From NCBI RefSeq assembly GCF_041154505.1, contig NZ_AP028672.1:310001-374000 (forward strand): a stretch of 64,000 nt of DNA, written 5' to 3'. This document shows positions 52,189-61,813 of the stretch, one piece after another (position 1 is the first letter of the stretch; each line of letters begins with the position of its first letter). This stretch comes from Acidovorax sp. A79 (GTDB lineage Bacteria > Pseudomonadota > Gammaproteobacteria > Burkholderiales > Burkholderiaceae_C). The notes below the pieces were generated by a model. It worked only from the letters and a program-made list of their open reading frames with translations. It did no database searches and was not told the origin of the DNA. The translations under genes were made by a program, and so were the position numbers.

Positions 52189-52797
52189 ATGTCCATCGTC
52201 CTCTACTGGCACCCCATGTCCAGCGCCAGCCCCATTGCCTGCGCCCTTGCCGAACTGGGCGTGCCCCACGAGCGCGTGAAGATCGACATCCGCACTGGCG
52301 AGCAGCGCCGCCCGGAGTACCTGGCCCTCAACCCCAACGGCAAGGTGCCCACCCTGACCGTGGACGGCGCCCCCATGTTCGAGGCGCTGGCCATCCACCT
52401 GTGGCTGGGCCACCGCTACGGCATCGAGCGGGGGCTGTGGCCCGCCGCGGGCACGCCAGAGGCGCTGCAGGCCCTGTCGTGGTGCGTCTGGGCGTATGTC
52501 ACCTACGGCACGGTCCTGGTGCGCCTGCAGGTGGCCACGCAAGGCGACGAGGCCCTGCGCAGCCCCGCGCACGCCGAGGCCGCCACCCGGGGGCTGAACG
52601 AACTGCTGGCGCTGCTGGATGCACGGCTGGCCGCGCAGCCCTGGATGCTGGGCGCGGACTACTCGCTGGTGGACCTGGTGGTGGGCTCGGTCCTGGGCTA
52701 CAGCGTGTACCTGGGTGCGCCCGTCAACGCACACCCCCACGTGCAGGCCTGGCTGGCGCGCGTGCAGGCGCGTCCGGCGATGCAGATCGAAAGCTGA
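52189..52797 (+). CDS. Glutathione S-transferase family protein
   Basis: 202 residues. The thioredoxin-like N-terminal domain MSIVLYWHPMSSASPIACAL, YLALNPNGKVPTLTVDGAPM is followed by the all-helical domain with WMLGADYSLVDLVVGSVLGY. AAGGAG lies 6 nt before the ATG. Conjugates or reduces electrophiles with glutathione; the substrate is not predictable. Divergent from the WYL regulator, which is likely to control it. It ends 26 bp before the convergent rng gene. Confidence 0.92.
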   Translation: MSIVLYWHPMSSASPIACALAELGVPHERVKIDIRTGEQRRPEYLALNPNGKVPTLTVDGAPMFEALAIHLWLGHRYGIERGLWPAAGTPEALQALSWCVWAYVTYGTVLVRLQVATQGDEALRSPAHAEAATRGLNELLALLDARLAAQPWMLGADYSLVDLVVGSVLGYSVYLGAPVNAHPHVQAWLARVQARPAMQIES

Positions 52798-52823
52798 GCT
52801 GGCGGCGAAAAAGGCGGCCAGGG

Positions 52824-54311
52824 CTAGAGCAGCACGATGTCGTACTGCTCCTGCCCCATCGCGCTTTCGGACTGCAGCGAGATCGGCTTCTTGATGAAGT
52901 CCGAGAGACCGGCCAGGTGCTGGCTTTCCTCGTCCAGGAACAGCTCCACCACCCGCGGCGAGGCCACCACGCGGAACTCGCGCGGGTTGAACTGGCGGGC
53001 TTCGCGCAGGATCTCGCGCAGGATGTCGTAGCACACGCTGCGCGCGGTCTTCACGCTGCCCTTGCCCTGGCAGGCCTCGCAGGGTTCGCATAGCATGTGG
53101 GCCAGCGATTCACGGGTGCGCTTGCGCGTCATCTCCACCAGGCCCAGCTGCGAGAAGCCGCCGGCCATGGTCTTCACGCGATCGCGGCCAAGCTGCTTTC
53201 GGAACTCCGCCAGCACGGCCTGCTGGTGGTCCTCGCGCACCATGTCGATGAAGTCCACGATGATGATGCCGCCCAGGTTGCGCAGGCGCAGCTGGCGCGC
53301 AATGGCCTGCGCGGCCTCCAGGTTGGTCTTGAAGATGGTGTCGTCGAAATTGCGCGCGCCCACGTAGCCACCGGTGTTCACGTCGACGGTGGTCAGCGCC
53401 TCGGTCTGGTCCACGATGAGGTAGCCGCCGGATTTCAGATCGACGCGCCGGCCCAGCGCCTTCGCCACTTCCTCGTCGATGGAGTACAGGTCGAAGATCG
53501 GGCGCTCGCCCTTGTAGTGCTGCAGCTTGCCGGCGGCGGCGGGCATGAACTCCACACCAAACGCCAGCAGCCGCTGGAACTGCTCCATCGAGTCGAGCCG
53601 GATGGTCTGCGTGTGGTCGCCCACCAGGTCGCGCAGCACGCGCTGCAGCAGGTCCAGGTCCTGGTGCAGCAGCGACATCGCGGGCAGCTTGAGCGATGCC
53701 TCCTTGATGCGCGCCCAGGTCTTGCGCAGGTAGGCGATGTCCTCCGCCAGCTCGGCGTCGGTCGAATCCTCTCCGTTGGTGCGCAGGATGAAGCCGCCGC
53801 CACCGCCCGTGGCCTTGTCGCCCACCAGCGCCTGCAGCCGCGCGCGCAGCGCATCGCGCTCCGCGCCGGGGATTTTTTGCGACACGCCCACATGGTCGTC
53901 CTGCGGCAGAAACACCAGCAGGCGCCCGGCCACGCTGATCTGCGTGGACAGGCGTGCGCCCTTGGTGCCGATCGGGTCCTTGATGACCTGCACCATCAGC
54001 GACTGGCCTTCGAACACCTGCTTTTCAATGGGTACCTGCGGCTCGTTCTTGCGGGCGAATGCCGGCGGCTCGCCATCGGGCTGGCGTTGCCACACATCGG
54101 CCACGTGCAAAAAGGCCGCGCGCTCCAGCCCGATGTCGATGAAGGCCGACTGCATGCCCGGCAGCACACGCGAGACCTTGCCCAGGTAGACGTTGCCCAC
54201 CAGGCCGCGCTCCAGCGTGCGCTCGATGTGCAGCTCCTGCACGGCGCCATGCTCCACCACGGCCACGCGGGTTTCCTGGGGCGACCAGTTGATCAGGATG
54301 TCTTGTTGCAT
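52824..54311 (-). CDS. rng: Ribonuclease G
   Basis: 495 residues, RNase E/G family without the long C-terminal scaffold of RNase E. MQQDILINWSPQETRVAVVE, LVGNVYLGKVSRVLPGMQSA, FIDIGLERAAFLHVADVW form the S1 domain. The catalytic Asp motif is GGYLIVDQTEALTTVDVNTG, then GGIIIVDFIDMVREDH, and the zinc-link CEPCEACQGKG. It processes 16S rRNA 5' ends and mRNA. It is the last gene of the purD-hemF-rsfS-rlmH-maf-rng group and follows maf after a family B repeat. Confidence 0.95.
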   Translation of the reverse strand: MQQDILINWSPQETRVAVVEHGAVQELHIERTLERGLVGNVYLGKVSRVLPGMQSAFIDIGLERAAFLHVADVWQRQPDGEPPAFARKNEPQVPIEKQVFEGQSLMVQVIKDPIGTKGARLSTQISVAGRLLVFLPQDDHVGVSQKIPGAERDALRARLQALVGDKATGGGGGFILRTNGEDSTDAELAEDIAYLRKTWARIKEASLKLPAMSLLHQDLDLLQRVLRDLVGDHTQTIRLDSMEQFQRLLAFGVEFMPAAAGKLQHYKGERPIFDLYSIDEEVAKALGRRVDLKSGGYLIVDQTEALTTVDVNTGGYVGARNFDDTIFKTNLEAAQAIARQLRLRNLGGIIIVDFIDMVREDHQQAVLAEFRKQLGRDRVKTMAGGFSQLGLVEMTRKRTRESLAHMLCEPCEACQGKGSVKTARSVCYDILREILREARQFNPREFRVVASPRVVELFLDEESQHLAGLSDFIKKPISLQSESAMGQEQYDIVLL

Positions 54312-54358
54312 GGCTTCTTCTTTTCTGAAATCGGTCGCGTTCTTGCTGCTGTTGGAAT

Positions 54359-54455
54359 CACCGAGGCGCTACGCCAGGGCCGCCGGGGAACTGGCTTTGC
54401 CAGGCCCCTGGCGGCGTCTCCCTGGGGGGAAGGCGCCGCAGGCGACTCAGGAGGG
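54359..54455 (-). repeat. Dispersed GC-rich repeat family B, copy 3
   Basis: On the minus strand it begins just after the maf stop: CCCTCCTGAGTCGCCTGCGG, CGCCTTCCCCC, then GGAGACGCCGCCAGGGG and CGGCGGCCCTGGCG. The segment CGCCGCAGGCGACTCAGG is identical to the copy after purD. Confidence 0.75.
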
Positions 54456-55070
54456 TCATATCTGAAACCCGGCGGCGCGCAGAAGTTGCGCTGTCTCGTA
54501 CATCGGCAACCCCATGATGCCCGAATAGCTGCCAGCCAGGTGCTCCACATAGGCAGCAGCCCGGCCCTGAATACCGTAAGCCCCGGCCTTGCCCAGTGGC
54601 TCACCCGTGGCCACGTAGGCATCAATCTGCGCGGGCGTCATGGCGGCGAAGGTCACGCGCGACACCGACAGCGCAGAAAGGCGCCTGGGGCCCACCTGCA
54701 GCGCCACGGCGGTGAGCACGCGGTGCTCGTGCCCTGCCAGTTCGGCCAGCATGCGCGCAGCGTGTTGTGCGTCGTCGGGTTTTCCGTAAATCGCGCGGCC
54801 CAGGGCCACGGTGGTGTCGGAGCACAGGATGGGCGCATCCGGCAAACCCCGGCGCGCGCGCCGGGCCACGGCGGCATCCAGCTTGAGGCCGGTCACGCGC
54901 TCCACATAGGCCGTGGGCGCCTCGCCGGGCAGCACCGCCTCGATGGCCTCGGCGTCTTCGGGCTCGTCGCCGTCCACGTTGGGCAGCAGCAGTTCGTGGC
55001 GCACGCCCAGCTGTTCGAGCAGCTGGCGCCGGCGGGGGCTCTGGGAGGCAAGGTAGATGAAGTCGGGCAT
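54456..55070 (-). CDS. maf: Maf-family nucleotide pyrophosphatase
   Basis: 204 residues. [20 protein letters not shown] is the Maf nucleotide-binding start, followed by [53 protein letters not shown] and [33 protein letters not shown]. Hydrolyses dTTP/UTP or related non-canonical nucleotides and is linked to arrest of septation. Between rlmH and rng as in many betaproteobacteria. Confidence 0.94.
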   Translation of the reverse strand: MPDFIYLASQSPRRRQLLEQLGVRHELLLPNVDGDEPEDAEAIEAVLPGEAPTAYVERVTGLKLDAAVARRARRGLPDAPILCSDTTVALGRAIYGKPDDAQHAARMLAELAGHEHRVLTAVALQVGPRRLSALSVSRVTFAAMTPAQIDAYVATGEPLGKAGAYGIQGRAAAYVEHLAGSYSGIMGLPMYETAQLLRAAGFQI

Positions 55071-55090
55071 GAACGGATTTTGAGAAGAAA

Positions 55091-55143
55091 ACCGGCTCTA
55101 GCGCTTATCCATCAAGCGCTAGCAGCTATAAAAAATATAGTAT
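55091..55143 (-). repeat. Dispersed repeat family A, best-preserved copy
   Basis: CTAGCGCTT-ATCCATC-AAGCGCTAG forms a perfect 9-bp hairpin (55098-55122), flanked by CAGCTATAAAAAATATAG. It lies between rlmH and maf. Confidence 0.88.
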
Positions 55144-55167
55144 TTCGCCCGCACGCCGATCCAGCCC

Positions 55168-55635
55168 TCACTCGCGGTGGTAGGGGTGCCCGGCGTTCAC
55201 CGACCAGGCGCGGTACAGCTGCTCGATGAGCAGCACGCGCACCATGGCGTGGGGCAAAGTCAGGTCCGAGAGGCGGATGCGCTCGTGCGCGCCCTGGCGA
55301 AACGCCGGATCGAGCCCGTCCGGGCCGCCGATGACCAGTGCCACGTCGTCGCCACCCAGCTGCCAGCCCTTGAGCCGTTCGGCCAGGGCCTTGGTGGTGA
55401 GGCTGGTGCCGCGCTCGTCCAGCGCCACCACGCGCGTGCCGCGCGGGATGGCCGCCTCGATGCGCTCGCGCTCGGCGGCGTACAGCGTCTCCAGGGTCTT
55501 GGAGCCGCGCGGTTCGGTCTTGACGGCCTTGAGTTCGACCTTGAGTTCGGGCGGAAAGCGTTTGGCGTAGTCGTCGTAAGCCGTTTGCGCCCAGTCAGGC
55601 ACCCGCTGCCCGACCGCCACGATAAGCAGCTTCAT
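55168..55635 (-). CDS. rlmH: 23S rRNA pseudouridine-1915 N3-methyltransferase
   Basis: 155 residues. [80 protein letters not shown] and [33 protein letters not shown] (GHPYHRE is diagnostic). SPOUT-fold enzyme methylating 23S rRNA in helix 69. It follows rsfS, as in most bacteria. Confidence 0.96.
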   Translation of the reverse strand: MKLLIVAVGQRVPDWAQTAYDDYAKRFPPELKVELKAVKTEPRGSKTLETLYAAERERIEAAIPRGTRVVALDERGTSLTTKALAERLKGWQLGGDDVALVIGGPDGLDPAFRQGAHERIRLSDLTLPHAMVRVLLIEQLYRAWSVNAGHPYHRE

Positions 55636-55709
55636 GTGATGTGCACCTGGGGTTCAGAGGGGGGCGCCGTGCGCAGGCGTAGCGGCCAGCACACAGCCCC
55701 GCCCACGCA

Positions 55710-56591
55710 TCAGCCCTTGCGGGCTGGAGCCTTCTTGGCCGCAGGCTTGGCCGCTGCGGCGGCGCCAGCGGTCCTGGACGCCGGCTTAGCCGCCGCGCGC
55801 GCAGGCGCCTTGCCCACGGGGGCCGATGATTTCTTGGCTGCGGGCTTTTTCGCGCCGCCTGGCTTCACGACCACGGTCTTGACGGGGGTCTTGGGCGCTG
55901 CGGGCTTCCTGGCGGCTGCCGTGCCGGCAACCTTGCCCGCGGTCTTGCTGGCGGTTTTGGCGGCGGGCTTGCCAACGTGGGTCTTCGCAGCCGGCTTGGC
56001 GGCAGCAGACTTGGCCGGCGCAGCCGCGGCAGTCTTGGCGGCGGTCCTGGCCACGGCCTTCACCGTGGCCTTGCCGGAACGGGCCGCCACGGTGGGCGCC
56101 GCCGTCTTTTTTGCAGGCGCCTTGCCAGCGGCCTTGGCGTCGGATTTCGCCGCCTTCTGGGCCGACTTCTTCTCGGCCAGCTCGGTGGCCGCGCTGGAGA
56201 CCGGCTTGGCCGCGCCGAGCTTCAGGCGCACGGGCGTGTCGCCCCACAGCTCTTCCAGGCGGTAGTACTGGCGGATGGCGGGCTGCATGATGTGCGCCAC
56301 GGCGGCGCCGCAGTCCACGATGATCCATTCGCCGTTGTCTTCGCCTTCGATACGCGGCTTGGTAAAGCCCGCTTCTTTCACCGCGTCGCGCACGCTGGCG
56401 GCCAGGGCCTTGGTCTGGCGGTTGGAGGTGCCCGATGCCACGATCACCCGTTCAAACAGCGGCGAGAGATGCTCGGTGTTGAAGACCTGGATGTCTTGCG
56501 CCTTGACGTCCTCCAGGCCATCGACGATGGCGCGCTGGAGTTTGGTGACGTCTTTCTTGGCGGCGGTTTCCGATTTGGTGGAGGTGGTCAT
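55710..56591 (-). CDS. rsfS: Ribosomal silencing factor RsfS with long basic tail
   Basis: 293 residues against about 105-150 for most RsfS. The RsfS/Iojap domain is residues about 15-130: LQRAIVDGLEDVKAQDIQVF, FERVIVASGTSNRQTKALAA, PRIEGEDNGEWIIVDCGAAV and HIMQPAIRQYYRLEELWGD. It blocks 30S-50S joining by binding L14. From about 140 to the end it is a low-complexity tail of Ala, Lys, Pro and Thr with many AAKPAAK/PAKKTA units, like histone H1 or AlgP. The start overlaps by 1 nt the stop of an open frame that resembles the end of nadD. Confidence 0.93.
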   Translation of the reverse strand: MTTSTKSETAAKKDVTKLQRAIVDGLEDVKAQDIQVFNTEHLSPLFERVIVASGTSNRQTKALAASVRDAVKEAGFTKPRIEGEDNGEWIIVDCGAAVAHIMQPAIRQYYRLEELWGDTPVRLKLGAAKPVSSAATELAEKKSAQKAAKSDAKAAGKAPAKKTAAPTVAARSGKATVKAVARTAAKTAAAAPAKSAAAKPAAKTHVGKPAAKTASKTAGKVAGTAAARKPAAPKTPVKTVVVKPGGAKKPAAKKSSAPVGKAPARAAAKPASRTAGAAAAAKPAAKKAPARKG

Positions 56592-56740
56592 CAGGCGGTG
56601 AATAGAGAGGGAATGGAATCAATATAGCGTGCAACGCAGCGCACAGCCAGCGGGCTGAGCCTTGGGTGTTGCGCTGGTGTTGTGCTTTGGCGCTGCAGCA
56701 GTTTGAGGTGTTTTTGGCCTCTTGCGCTGGTGTGAAAAGC
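56591..56740 (-). pseudogene. nadD: Possible 3' relic of nadD
   Basis: In the gap where nadD usually lies between hemF and rsfS, an open minus-strand frame ends ...LSPLAVRCVARYIDSIPSLF, TA, resembling the C-terminus of NadD (PxxVxxYIxxHxLY). Its TGA overlaps the rsfS ATG by 1 nt (TGATG), a normal translational-coupling junction. Only about 50 residues could remain of about 200, the nucleotide-binding GxFDPxHxGH start is absent, and a family A repeat lies upstream. The similarity is short and could be chance. Confidence 0.4.
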
Positions 56741-56768
56741 GCGGGCAGCTATTGAAATTATAGCTTTT
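56732..56768 (-). repeat. Dispersed repeat family A, partial copy
   Basis: On the minus strand AAAAGCTATAATTTCAATAG then CTGCCCGCGCTTTTCAC: the TAGCTGC end and first AGCGC-like arm only. Between hemF and rsfS. Confidence 0.65.
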
Positions 56769-56796
56769 GCGGTGTTCACACCCTTGGACCCGGCTT

Positions 56797-57765
56797 TCAG
56801 GCGGTGGGGGCGGCACCTTCGGCAAGCCAGTCGCGGCGCACCAGGAACCTCTGCAACAGCGCCGCCTCGGCCGAATCGGCGGCATCGGAGCGCTGGTACG
56901 ACCACGACACCAGCGGCGGCATGGACAACAAAATGGACTCGGTGCGCCCCCCCGACTGCAGGCCAAAGTGGGTGCCCCGGTCCCACACCAGGTTGAACTC
57001 CACATAGCGGCCCCGGCGGTAGAGCTGGAAGTCGCGCTCGCGCTCGCCAAACGGCAGGTTCTGGCGCTTCTCCACGATGGGCAGGTAGGCCTTGAGGAAG
57101 GCGTCGCCCACCGACTGCGTCATGGCCAGGCTCTGGTCAAAGCCCAGCTCCGAGAAGTCGTCATAGAACACCCCGCCCACGCCACGCTGCTCGCCGCGGT
57201 GCTTGAGGTAGAAGTATTCGTCGCACCACTGCTTGAAGCGTGGGTACTTGTCGTCGCCAAAGGCGCTGAGCGCATCGCGGCAGGTGCGGTGAAAGTGCAC
57301 CGCGTCTTCCTCGAAGCCGTAGTACGGCGTGAGGTCCATGCCACCGCCAAACCAGCAGGTCGGCGCCTGCCCCGGATGGCCCGCCGCGATCATGCGCACA
57401 TTCATGTGCACGGTGGGCACATAGGGGTTGCGCGGGTGGAAGACCAGCGACACGCCCATGGCCTCGAACGGCGCACCGGCCAGCTCGGGCCGGTGCTGCG
57501 TGGCCGAGGGTGGCAGCTGCGGGCCGCGCACATGGCTGAAGCCACAGCCCGCGCGTTCGAACACCCGGCCGCCCTCCAGGATCTTGGTGATGCCGTCGCC
57601 CTGCAGCGGCTCGCCGGGCGGCTTGCTCCAGGCATCGGCCAGAAAGCGTGCACCGCCCTCTCCTTCCACGGCCTCGAGCGCATCGGTGATGCGCGCCTGC
57701 AGGCCCTGCAAGTAGCTGCGTACGGTCGCCACGGTCGTGGCCGGATTCAATCCAGGTTGTTGCAT
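56797..57765 (-). CDS. hemF: Coproporphyrinogen III oxidase, aerobic
   Basis: 322 residues from ATG 57765. Oxygen-dependent decarboxylation of coproporphyrinogen III in heme synthesis. Signature stretches: [101 protein letters not shown] and [29 protein letters not shown]. Upstream in-frame sequence to 57864 lies in the family B repeat and is not used. It sits between purD and rsfS. Confidence 0.96.
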   Translation of the reverse strand: MQQPGLNPATTVATVRSYLQGLQARITDALEAVEGEGGARFLADAWSKPPGEPLQGDGITKILEGGRVFERAGCGFSHVRGPQLPPSATQHRPELAGAPFEAMGVSLVFHPRNPYVPTVHMNVRMIAAGHPGQAPTCWFGGGMDLTPYYGFEEDAVHFHRTCRDALSAFGDDKYPRFKQWCDEYFYLKHRGEQRGVGGVFYDDFSELGFDQSLAMTQSVGDAFLKAYLPIVEKRQNLPFGERERDFQLYRRGRYVEFNLVWDRGTHFGLQSGGRTESILLSMPPLVSWSYQRSDAADSAEAALLQRFLVRRDWLAEGAAPTA

Positions 57766-57804
57766 TTCAGTTGTCCATTGCCATCGGCGCCATGCGCTGC
57801 CGGT

Positions 57805-57904
57805 AAAACTGGCGCGGCCCAGGCCAGGGACGCCCAGCAAGGGCCGCCTCCGCGAGGGCGTCATCCCCTGCGGGGGAAGGCGCCGCAGGCGACTCAGGAG
57901 GGGG
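57805..57904 (-). repeat. Dispersed GC-rich repeat family B, copy 4
   Basis: On the minus strand CCCTCCTGAGTCGCCTGCGG, CGCCTTCCCCC, then GACGCCCTCGCGGAGGCGGC, CCTTGCTGGGCGTC and CCTGGCCTGGGCCGCGCC. It begins directly after the purD stop. Confidence 0.78.
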
Positions 57905-59182
57905 CTATTTCACCGCGCGGAAACCAATGTCGCGGCGGTACTGCGCGCCATCGAACTGGATGCCACGCGCCACGTCGTAGGCACGCTGCTGCGCCTGCTT
58001 GACGCTGTCGGCCAGCACCGTCACGCACAGCACCCGGCCACCGGTCACGCTGACCACGCCGTCTTTCAGCTGCGTGCCCGCATGGAACACCATGGCATCG
58101 TCGGCCTCGGCGGGCAGGCCGGTGATGGGGTCGCCCTTGCGCGGGTTCTCCGGGTAGCCGTGGGCTGCCATGACCACGCCCAGCGCGGTGCGGCGGTCCC
58201 ATTGCAGCTCCATCTGGTCGAGCTTGCCATCGGCCGCGGCGGCCATCACATCGCTGAAATCGCTCTTGAGGCGCATCAGGATGGGCTGGGTCTCGGGATC
58301 GCCCATGCGGCAGTTGAATTCGAGCGTCTTGGGGTGGCCCTTGGCGTCGATCATCAGCCCGGCATACAGAAAACCGGTGTAGGGAATGCCGTCCTTTTCC
58401 ATGCCCCGGATGGTGGGCAGGATGATCTCGCGCATGGCGCGGGCGTGCACGTCGGCCGTGACCACGGGCGCGGGCGAGTAGGCTCCCATGCCGCCGGTGT
58501 TGGGGCCTTCGTCCCCGTCTTTGAGGCGCTTGTGGTCCTGGCTGGTGGCCAGCGCCAGCACGTTCTTGCCATCGCACAGCACGATGAAACTGGCTTCCTC
58601 GCCTTCGAGGAATTCCTCGATCACCACGCGCGCGCCACCTTCGTTGTGCGTCACGCCGTATTTGTTGTCCACCAGCATGAAGTCCACGGCATCGTGGGCC
58701 TCCTGCAGCGTCATGGCCACGACCACGCCCTTGCCAGCCGCGAGGCCGTCGGCCTTGATGACGATGGGGGCACCCAGGCGGTCCACGAAGGCGTGGGCGG
58801 CGGCCGGGTCGGTGAAGGTGTCGTAGTCGGCCGTGGGAATGCCATGGCGGCGCATGAAGGCCTTGGAGAAGGCCTTGGAGCTTTCGAGCTGCGCAGCGGC
58901 CTTGGTGGGGCCGAAGATGCGCAGGCCGTTGGCACGGAACTCATCGACCACGCCGGCGGCCAGCGGCGCCTCGGGGCCCACCACCGTCAGCGCGATCTTC
59001 TCGGCCTGCGCCCACACGCGCAGCTCGCGCACGTCGGAGATGGCCACGTTGTCGAGCTTGGGGTTCAGCGCGGTGCCGCCGTTGCCGGGCGCCACATACA
59101 CCTTGGTCACCTTGGGGGACTGGCTCAGTTTCCACGCCATCGCGTGTTCACGGCCGCCGCCACCAATCACAAGTACTTTCAT
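57905..59182 (-). CDS. purD: Phosphoribosylamine-glycine ligase
   Basis: 425 residues. ATP-grasp enzyme of purine synthesis forming [128 protein letters not shown] and [12 protein letters not shown]. Length is normal. It is followed by hemF on the same strand after a family B repeat. Confidence 0.96.
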   Translation of the reverse strand: MKVLVIGGGGREHAMAWKLSQSPKVTKVYVAPGNGGTALNPKLDNVAISDVRELRVWAQAEKIALTVVGPEAPLAAGVVDEFRANGLRIFGPTKAAAQLESSKAFSKAFMRRHGIPTADYDTFTDPAAAHAFVDRLGAPIVIKADGLAAGKGVVVAMTLQEAHDAVDFMLVDNKYGVTHNEGGARVVIEEFLEGEEASFIVLCDGKNVLALATSQDHKRLKDGDEGPNTGGMGAYSPAPVVTADVHARAMREIILPTIRGMEKDGIPYTGFLYAGLMIDAKGHPKTLEFNCRMGDPETQPILMRLKSDFSDVMAAAADGKLDQMELQWDRRTALGVVMAAHGYPENPRKGDPITGLPAEADDAMVFHAGTQLKDGVVSVTGGRVLCVTVLADSVKQAQQRAYDVARGIQFDGAQYRRDIGFRAVK

Positions 59183-59297
59183 AGGAGCCTTTGGTGAACC
59201 CGGCCCGCAGCACCGGGCTGCGTGGCGGGGTTCGGGGAAATATCAGTCGGAAAACAGGTCAGCGCAAGAAAAAATCGGCGATCCAGCGGCGCCGAGG

Positions 59298-60017
59298 TCA
59301 GAGCGCGGCGTTGTGGTAGACCTCTTGCGTATCGTCCAGGTCTTCCAGCACGTCCAGCAGCTTTTGCATCCTGGCGGCGTCGTCGCCGGTCAGTTCAATG
59401 GTGTTCTCGGGCCGCATGGTCACGCCCGCCACCTCGGCAGTGAGGCCCGCCGCCTCCAGCGCGTTCTTCACGGCCTCGAAGTCGGCCGGGGCGGTCAGCA
59501 CCTCCACGGCGCCATCGTCGTCGGTCACCACGTCTTCGGCGCCCGCCTCCAGCGCCACTTCCATCACCTTGTCCTCGCTGGTGCCAGGGGCAAAGATCAG
59601 CTGGCCGCAGTGTTTGAATTGGAACACCACCGAGCCTTCAGTCCCCATGTTGCCACCGTGTTTGCTGAACGCGTGTCGCACTTCGGCCACGGTGCGCACC
59701 CGGTTGTCGGTCATGGTGTCGATCATGATGGCCGCGCCGCCAATGCCATAGCCTTCGTAGCGGATTTCCTCGTAGGTCAGGCCTTCGGCGTTGCCCGTGG
59801 CCTTGTCGATGTTGTATTTGATGCGGTCGGCGGGCATGTTGGCCGCCTTGGCCTTGTCCACCGCCAGACGCAGGCGGGGGTTGGCAGACAGGTCGCCGCC
59901 GCCCGAGCGGGCAGCCACGGTGATTTCGCGAATGATGCGGGTCCAGATCTTGCCGCGTTTTTCATCCTGCCGCCCCTTGCGGTGCTGGATATTCGCCCAT
60001 TTGCTGTGTCCTGCCAC
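59298..60017 (-). CDS. yebC: YebC/PmpR-family protein
   Basis: 239 residues. [80 protein letters not shown] and [20 protein letters not shown] are the TACO1/YebC hallmarks. Older work treats the family as transcription regulators; more recent work links members to relief of ribosome stalling. It heads the minus-strand purD group, 115 bp before purD, and is divergent from the HerA-like gene. Confidence 0.95.
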   Translation of the reverse strand: MAGHSKWANIQHRKGRQDEKRGKIWTRIIREITVAARSGGGDLSANPRLRLAVDKAKAANMPADRIKYNIDKATGNAEGLTYEEIRYEGYGIGGAAIMIDTMTDNRVRTVAEVRHAFSKHGGNMGTEGSVVFQFKHCGQLIFAPGTSEDKVMEVALEAGAEDVVTDDDGAVEVLTAPADFEAVKNALEAAGLTAEVAGVTMRPENTIELTGDDAARMQKLLDVLEDLDDTQEVYHNAAL

Positions 60018-60097
60018 GAGAGATCCTTTTGTATTGATTTAATCTACTGAGCGCGATTTTACTTTTTGCCGAACCTGTACCCCCGAGGAAACCCCAA

Positions 60098-61621
60098 ATG
60101 GCCGAACCCCTGCTGATTGCCAAGCACGACACCATCGAATGCCACCTGCTTCCAGGGCTGGCCAACCGCCACGGGCTCATCACCGGCGCCACCGGCACGG
60201 GCAAGACAGTGACCTTGCAGACCCTGGCCGAGAACTTCTCGCGCATCGGCGTGCCGGTGTTCATGGCCGATGTGAAGGGCGACCTCACGGGCGCCAGCCA
60301 GCCCGGCAAGATCGGCGACAAGCTGGCCGCCGTGCTCAAGGAGCGCGGCCTTCCCCTGCCCGCCCCCCTGGCCTGCCCCACCACGCTGTGGGACGTGTTT
60401 GGCGAACAGGGCCACCCTGTGCGCGCCACCGTGTCCGACATGGGCCCGCTGCTGCTGGGCCGCATGCTCAACCTCAATGAAACCCAGCTGGGCGTGCTCA
60501 ACCTGGTGTTCAAGATCGCCGACGACAACGGCATGCTGCTGCTGGACCTCAAGGACCTGCGCGCCATGCTGCAATACGTCGGCGACAACGCCAAGGAGTT
60601 CACCACCGAATACGGCAACGTGAGCGCCGCCAGCGTGGGCGCCATCCAGCGCGGGCTGCTGCAGATCGAGCAGCAGGGCGGCAGCGAGTTCTTCGGCGAG
60701 CCCATGCTCAACATCCAGGACTTCATGCAGACGGTGGACGGCCACGGCGTGGTCAACATCCTGGCGGCCGACAAGCTCATGAATTCGCCGCGGCTGTATG
60801 CCACCTTCCTCTTGTGGATGCTGTCGGAACTGTTCGAGCAACTGCCCGAGATCGGCGACCCCGAGCAGCCCAAGCTGGTGTTCTTCTTCGACGAGGCTCA
60901 CCTCCTGTTCAACGAGGCGCCCAAGGTGCTCATCGAGCGCATCGAACTCGTGGTGCGCCTGGTGCGCTCCAAGGGCGTGGGCGTGTATTTCGTCACCCAG
61001 AACCCGCTCGACATCCCGGACAGCGTGCTGGCCCAGCTGGGCAACCGCGTGCAGCATGCGCTGCGCGCCTTCACCCCCCGCGACCAGAAGGCCGTGAAGG
61101 CCACGGCCACCACCATGCGGCAAAAGCCGGGCCTCGACATCGAGACCGCCATCACCGAACTGGCCGTGGGCGAGGCGCTGGTGAGCTTTCTCGATGCCAA
61201 GGGCCGCCCGAGCATCACCGAACGGGTGTTCGTGCTGCCGCCCGGCAGCCAGCTCGGTCCCATCACGCCGCAGCAGCGCCAGATGCTGGTGGCCAACTCG
61301 CTGGTCGCGGGCGTGTATGAAAAGGTGGTGGACCGCGAGTCGGCCTACGAAAAACTCAAGGGCCGCGCGGCCGAAGCCAGCGCCCAGGCGCCAGCCAATG
61401 GCAGCAAAGGCACGCCCGCCAACACGGAAGACAGCGGCGGCGGCCTGATGGGCGGGCTCAACGACGTGCTGTTTGGCACCACCGGCCCGCGCGGTGGCAA
61501 ACGCGACGGCCTGGCCCAGACCATGGCCAAGTCGGCCGTGCGCACCATGGGCACCTCGCTGGGCAAGGAGATCCTGCGCGGGGTGCTGGGCAGCATCTTC
61601 GGCGGCAGCAAGCGCCGTTGA
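60098..61621 (+). CDS. HerA-like (DUF853) ATPase
   Basis: 507 residues. The Walker A motif is GATGTGKT (30-37) in [20 protein letters not shown], with [19 protein letters not shown] as the next strand, [17 protein letters not shown] as Walker B and [20 protein letters not shown] as sensor region. Related to HerA/FtsK hexameric DNA translocases (helicase HerA-like C-terminal domain). A Gly-rich linker (about 425-470) and a basic end [10 protein letters not shown] follow. No nuclease partner (NurA, Sir2, PLD) is adjacent, so a housekeeping role is more likely than the anti-phage HerA systems. Confidence 0.9.
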   Translation: MAEPLLIAKHDTIECHLLPGLANRHGLITGATGTGKTVTLQTLAENFSRIGVPVFMADVKGDLTGASQPGKIGDKLAAVLKERGLPLPAPLACPTTLWDVFGEQGHPVRATVSDMGPLLLGRMLNLNETQLGVLNLVFKIADDNGMLLLDLKDLRAMLQYVGDNAKEFTTEYGNVSAASVGAIQRGLLQIEQQGGSEFFGEPMLNIQDFMQTVDGHGVVNILAADKLMNSPRLYATFLLWMLSELFEQLPEIGDPEQPKLVFFFDEAHLLFNEAPKVLIERIELVVRLVRSKGVGVYFVTQNPLDIPDSVLAQLGNRVQHALRAFTPRDQKAVKATATTMRQKPGLDIETAITELAVGEALVSFLDAKGRPSITERVFVLPPGSQLGPITPQQRQMLVANSLVAGVYEKVVDRESAYEKLKGRAAEASAQAPANGSKGTPANTEDSGGGLMGGLNDVLFGTTGPRGGKRDGLAQTMAKSAVRTMGTSLGKEILRGVLGSIFGGSKRR

Positions 61622-61813
61622 CCACGGGCGGGGCGCAGATTCCCGCCCCTGCCCTGCGTCCCCGGCGCGGCACTGTCACCGCGGCTGCAGCAGGGTGGTG
61701 ATGGTACGGCGGGCACACCAGCCGTGCCCCACTGGCGACACCACCCGAAGTGTCATCAATCGGTCACAAAACCGCCGTGAAATCGCCACACAACAACAAA
61801 AAAAGGAGGGACG

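Noticed and set aside
60098..61621. HerA-based anti-phage defence system
   Set aside because: The HerA-like ATPase has no adjacent nuclease, Sir2, PLD or DUF4297 partner. Flanking genes are housekeeping.
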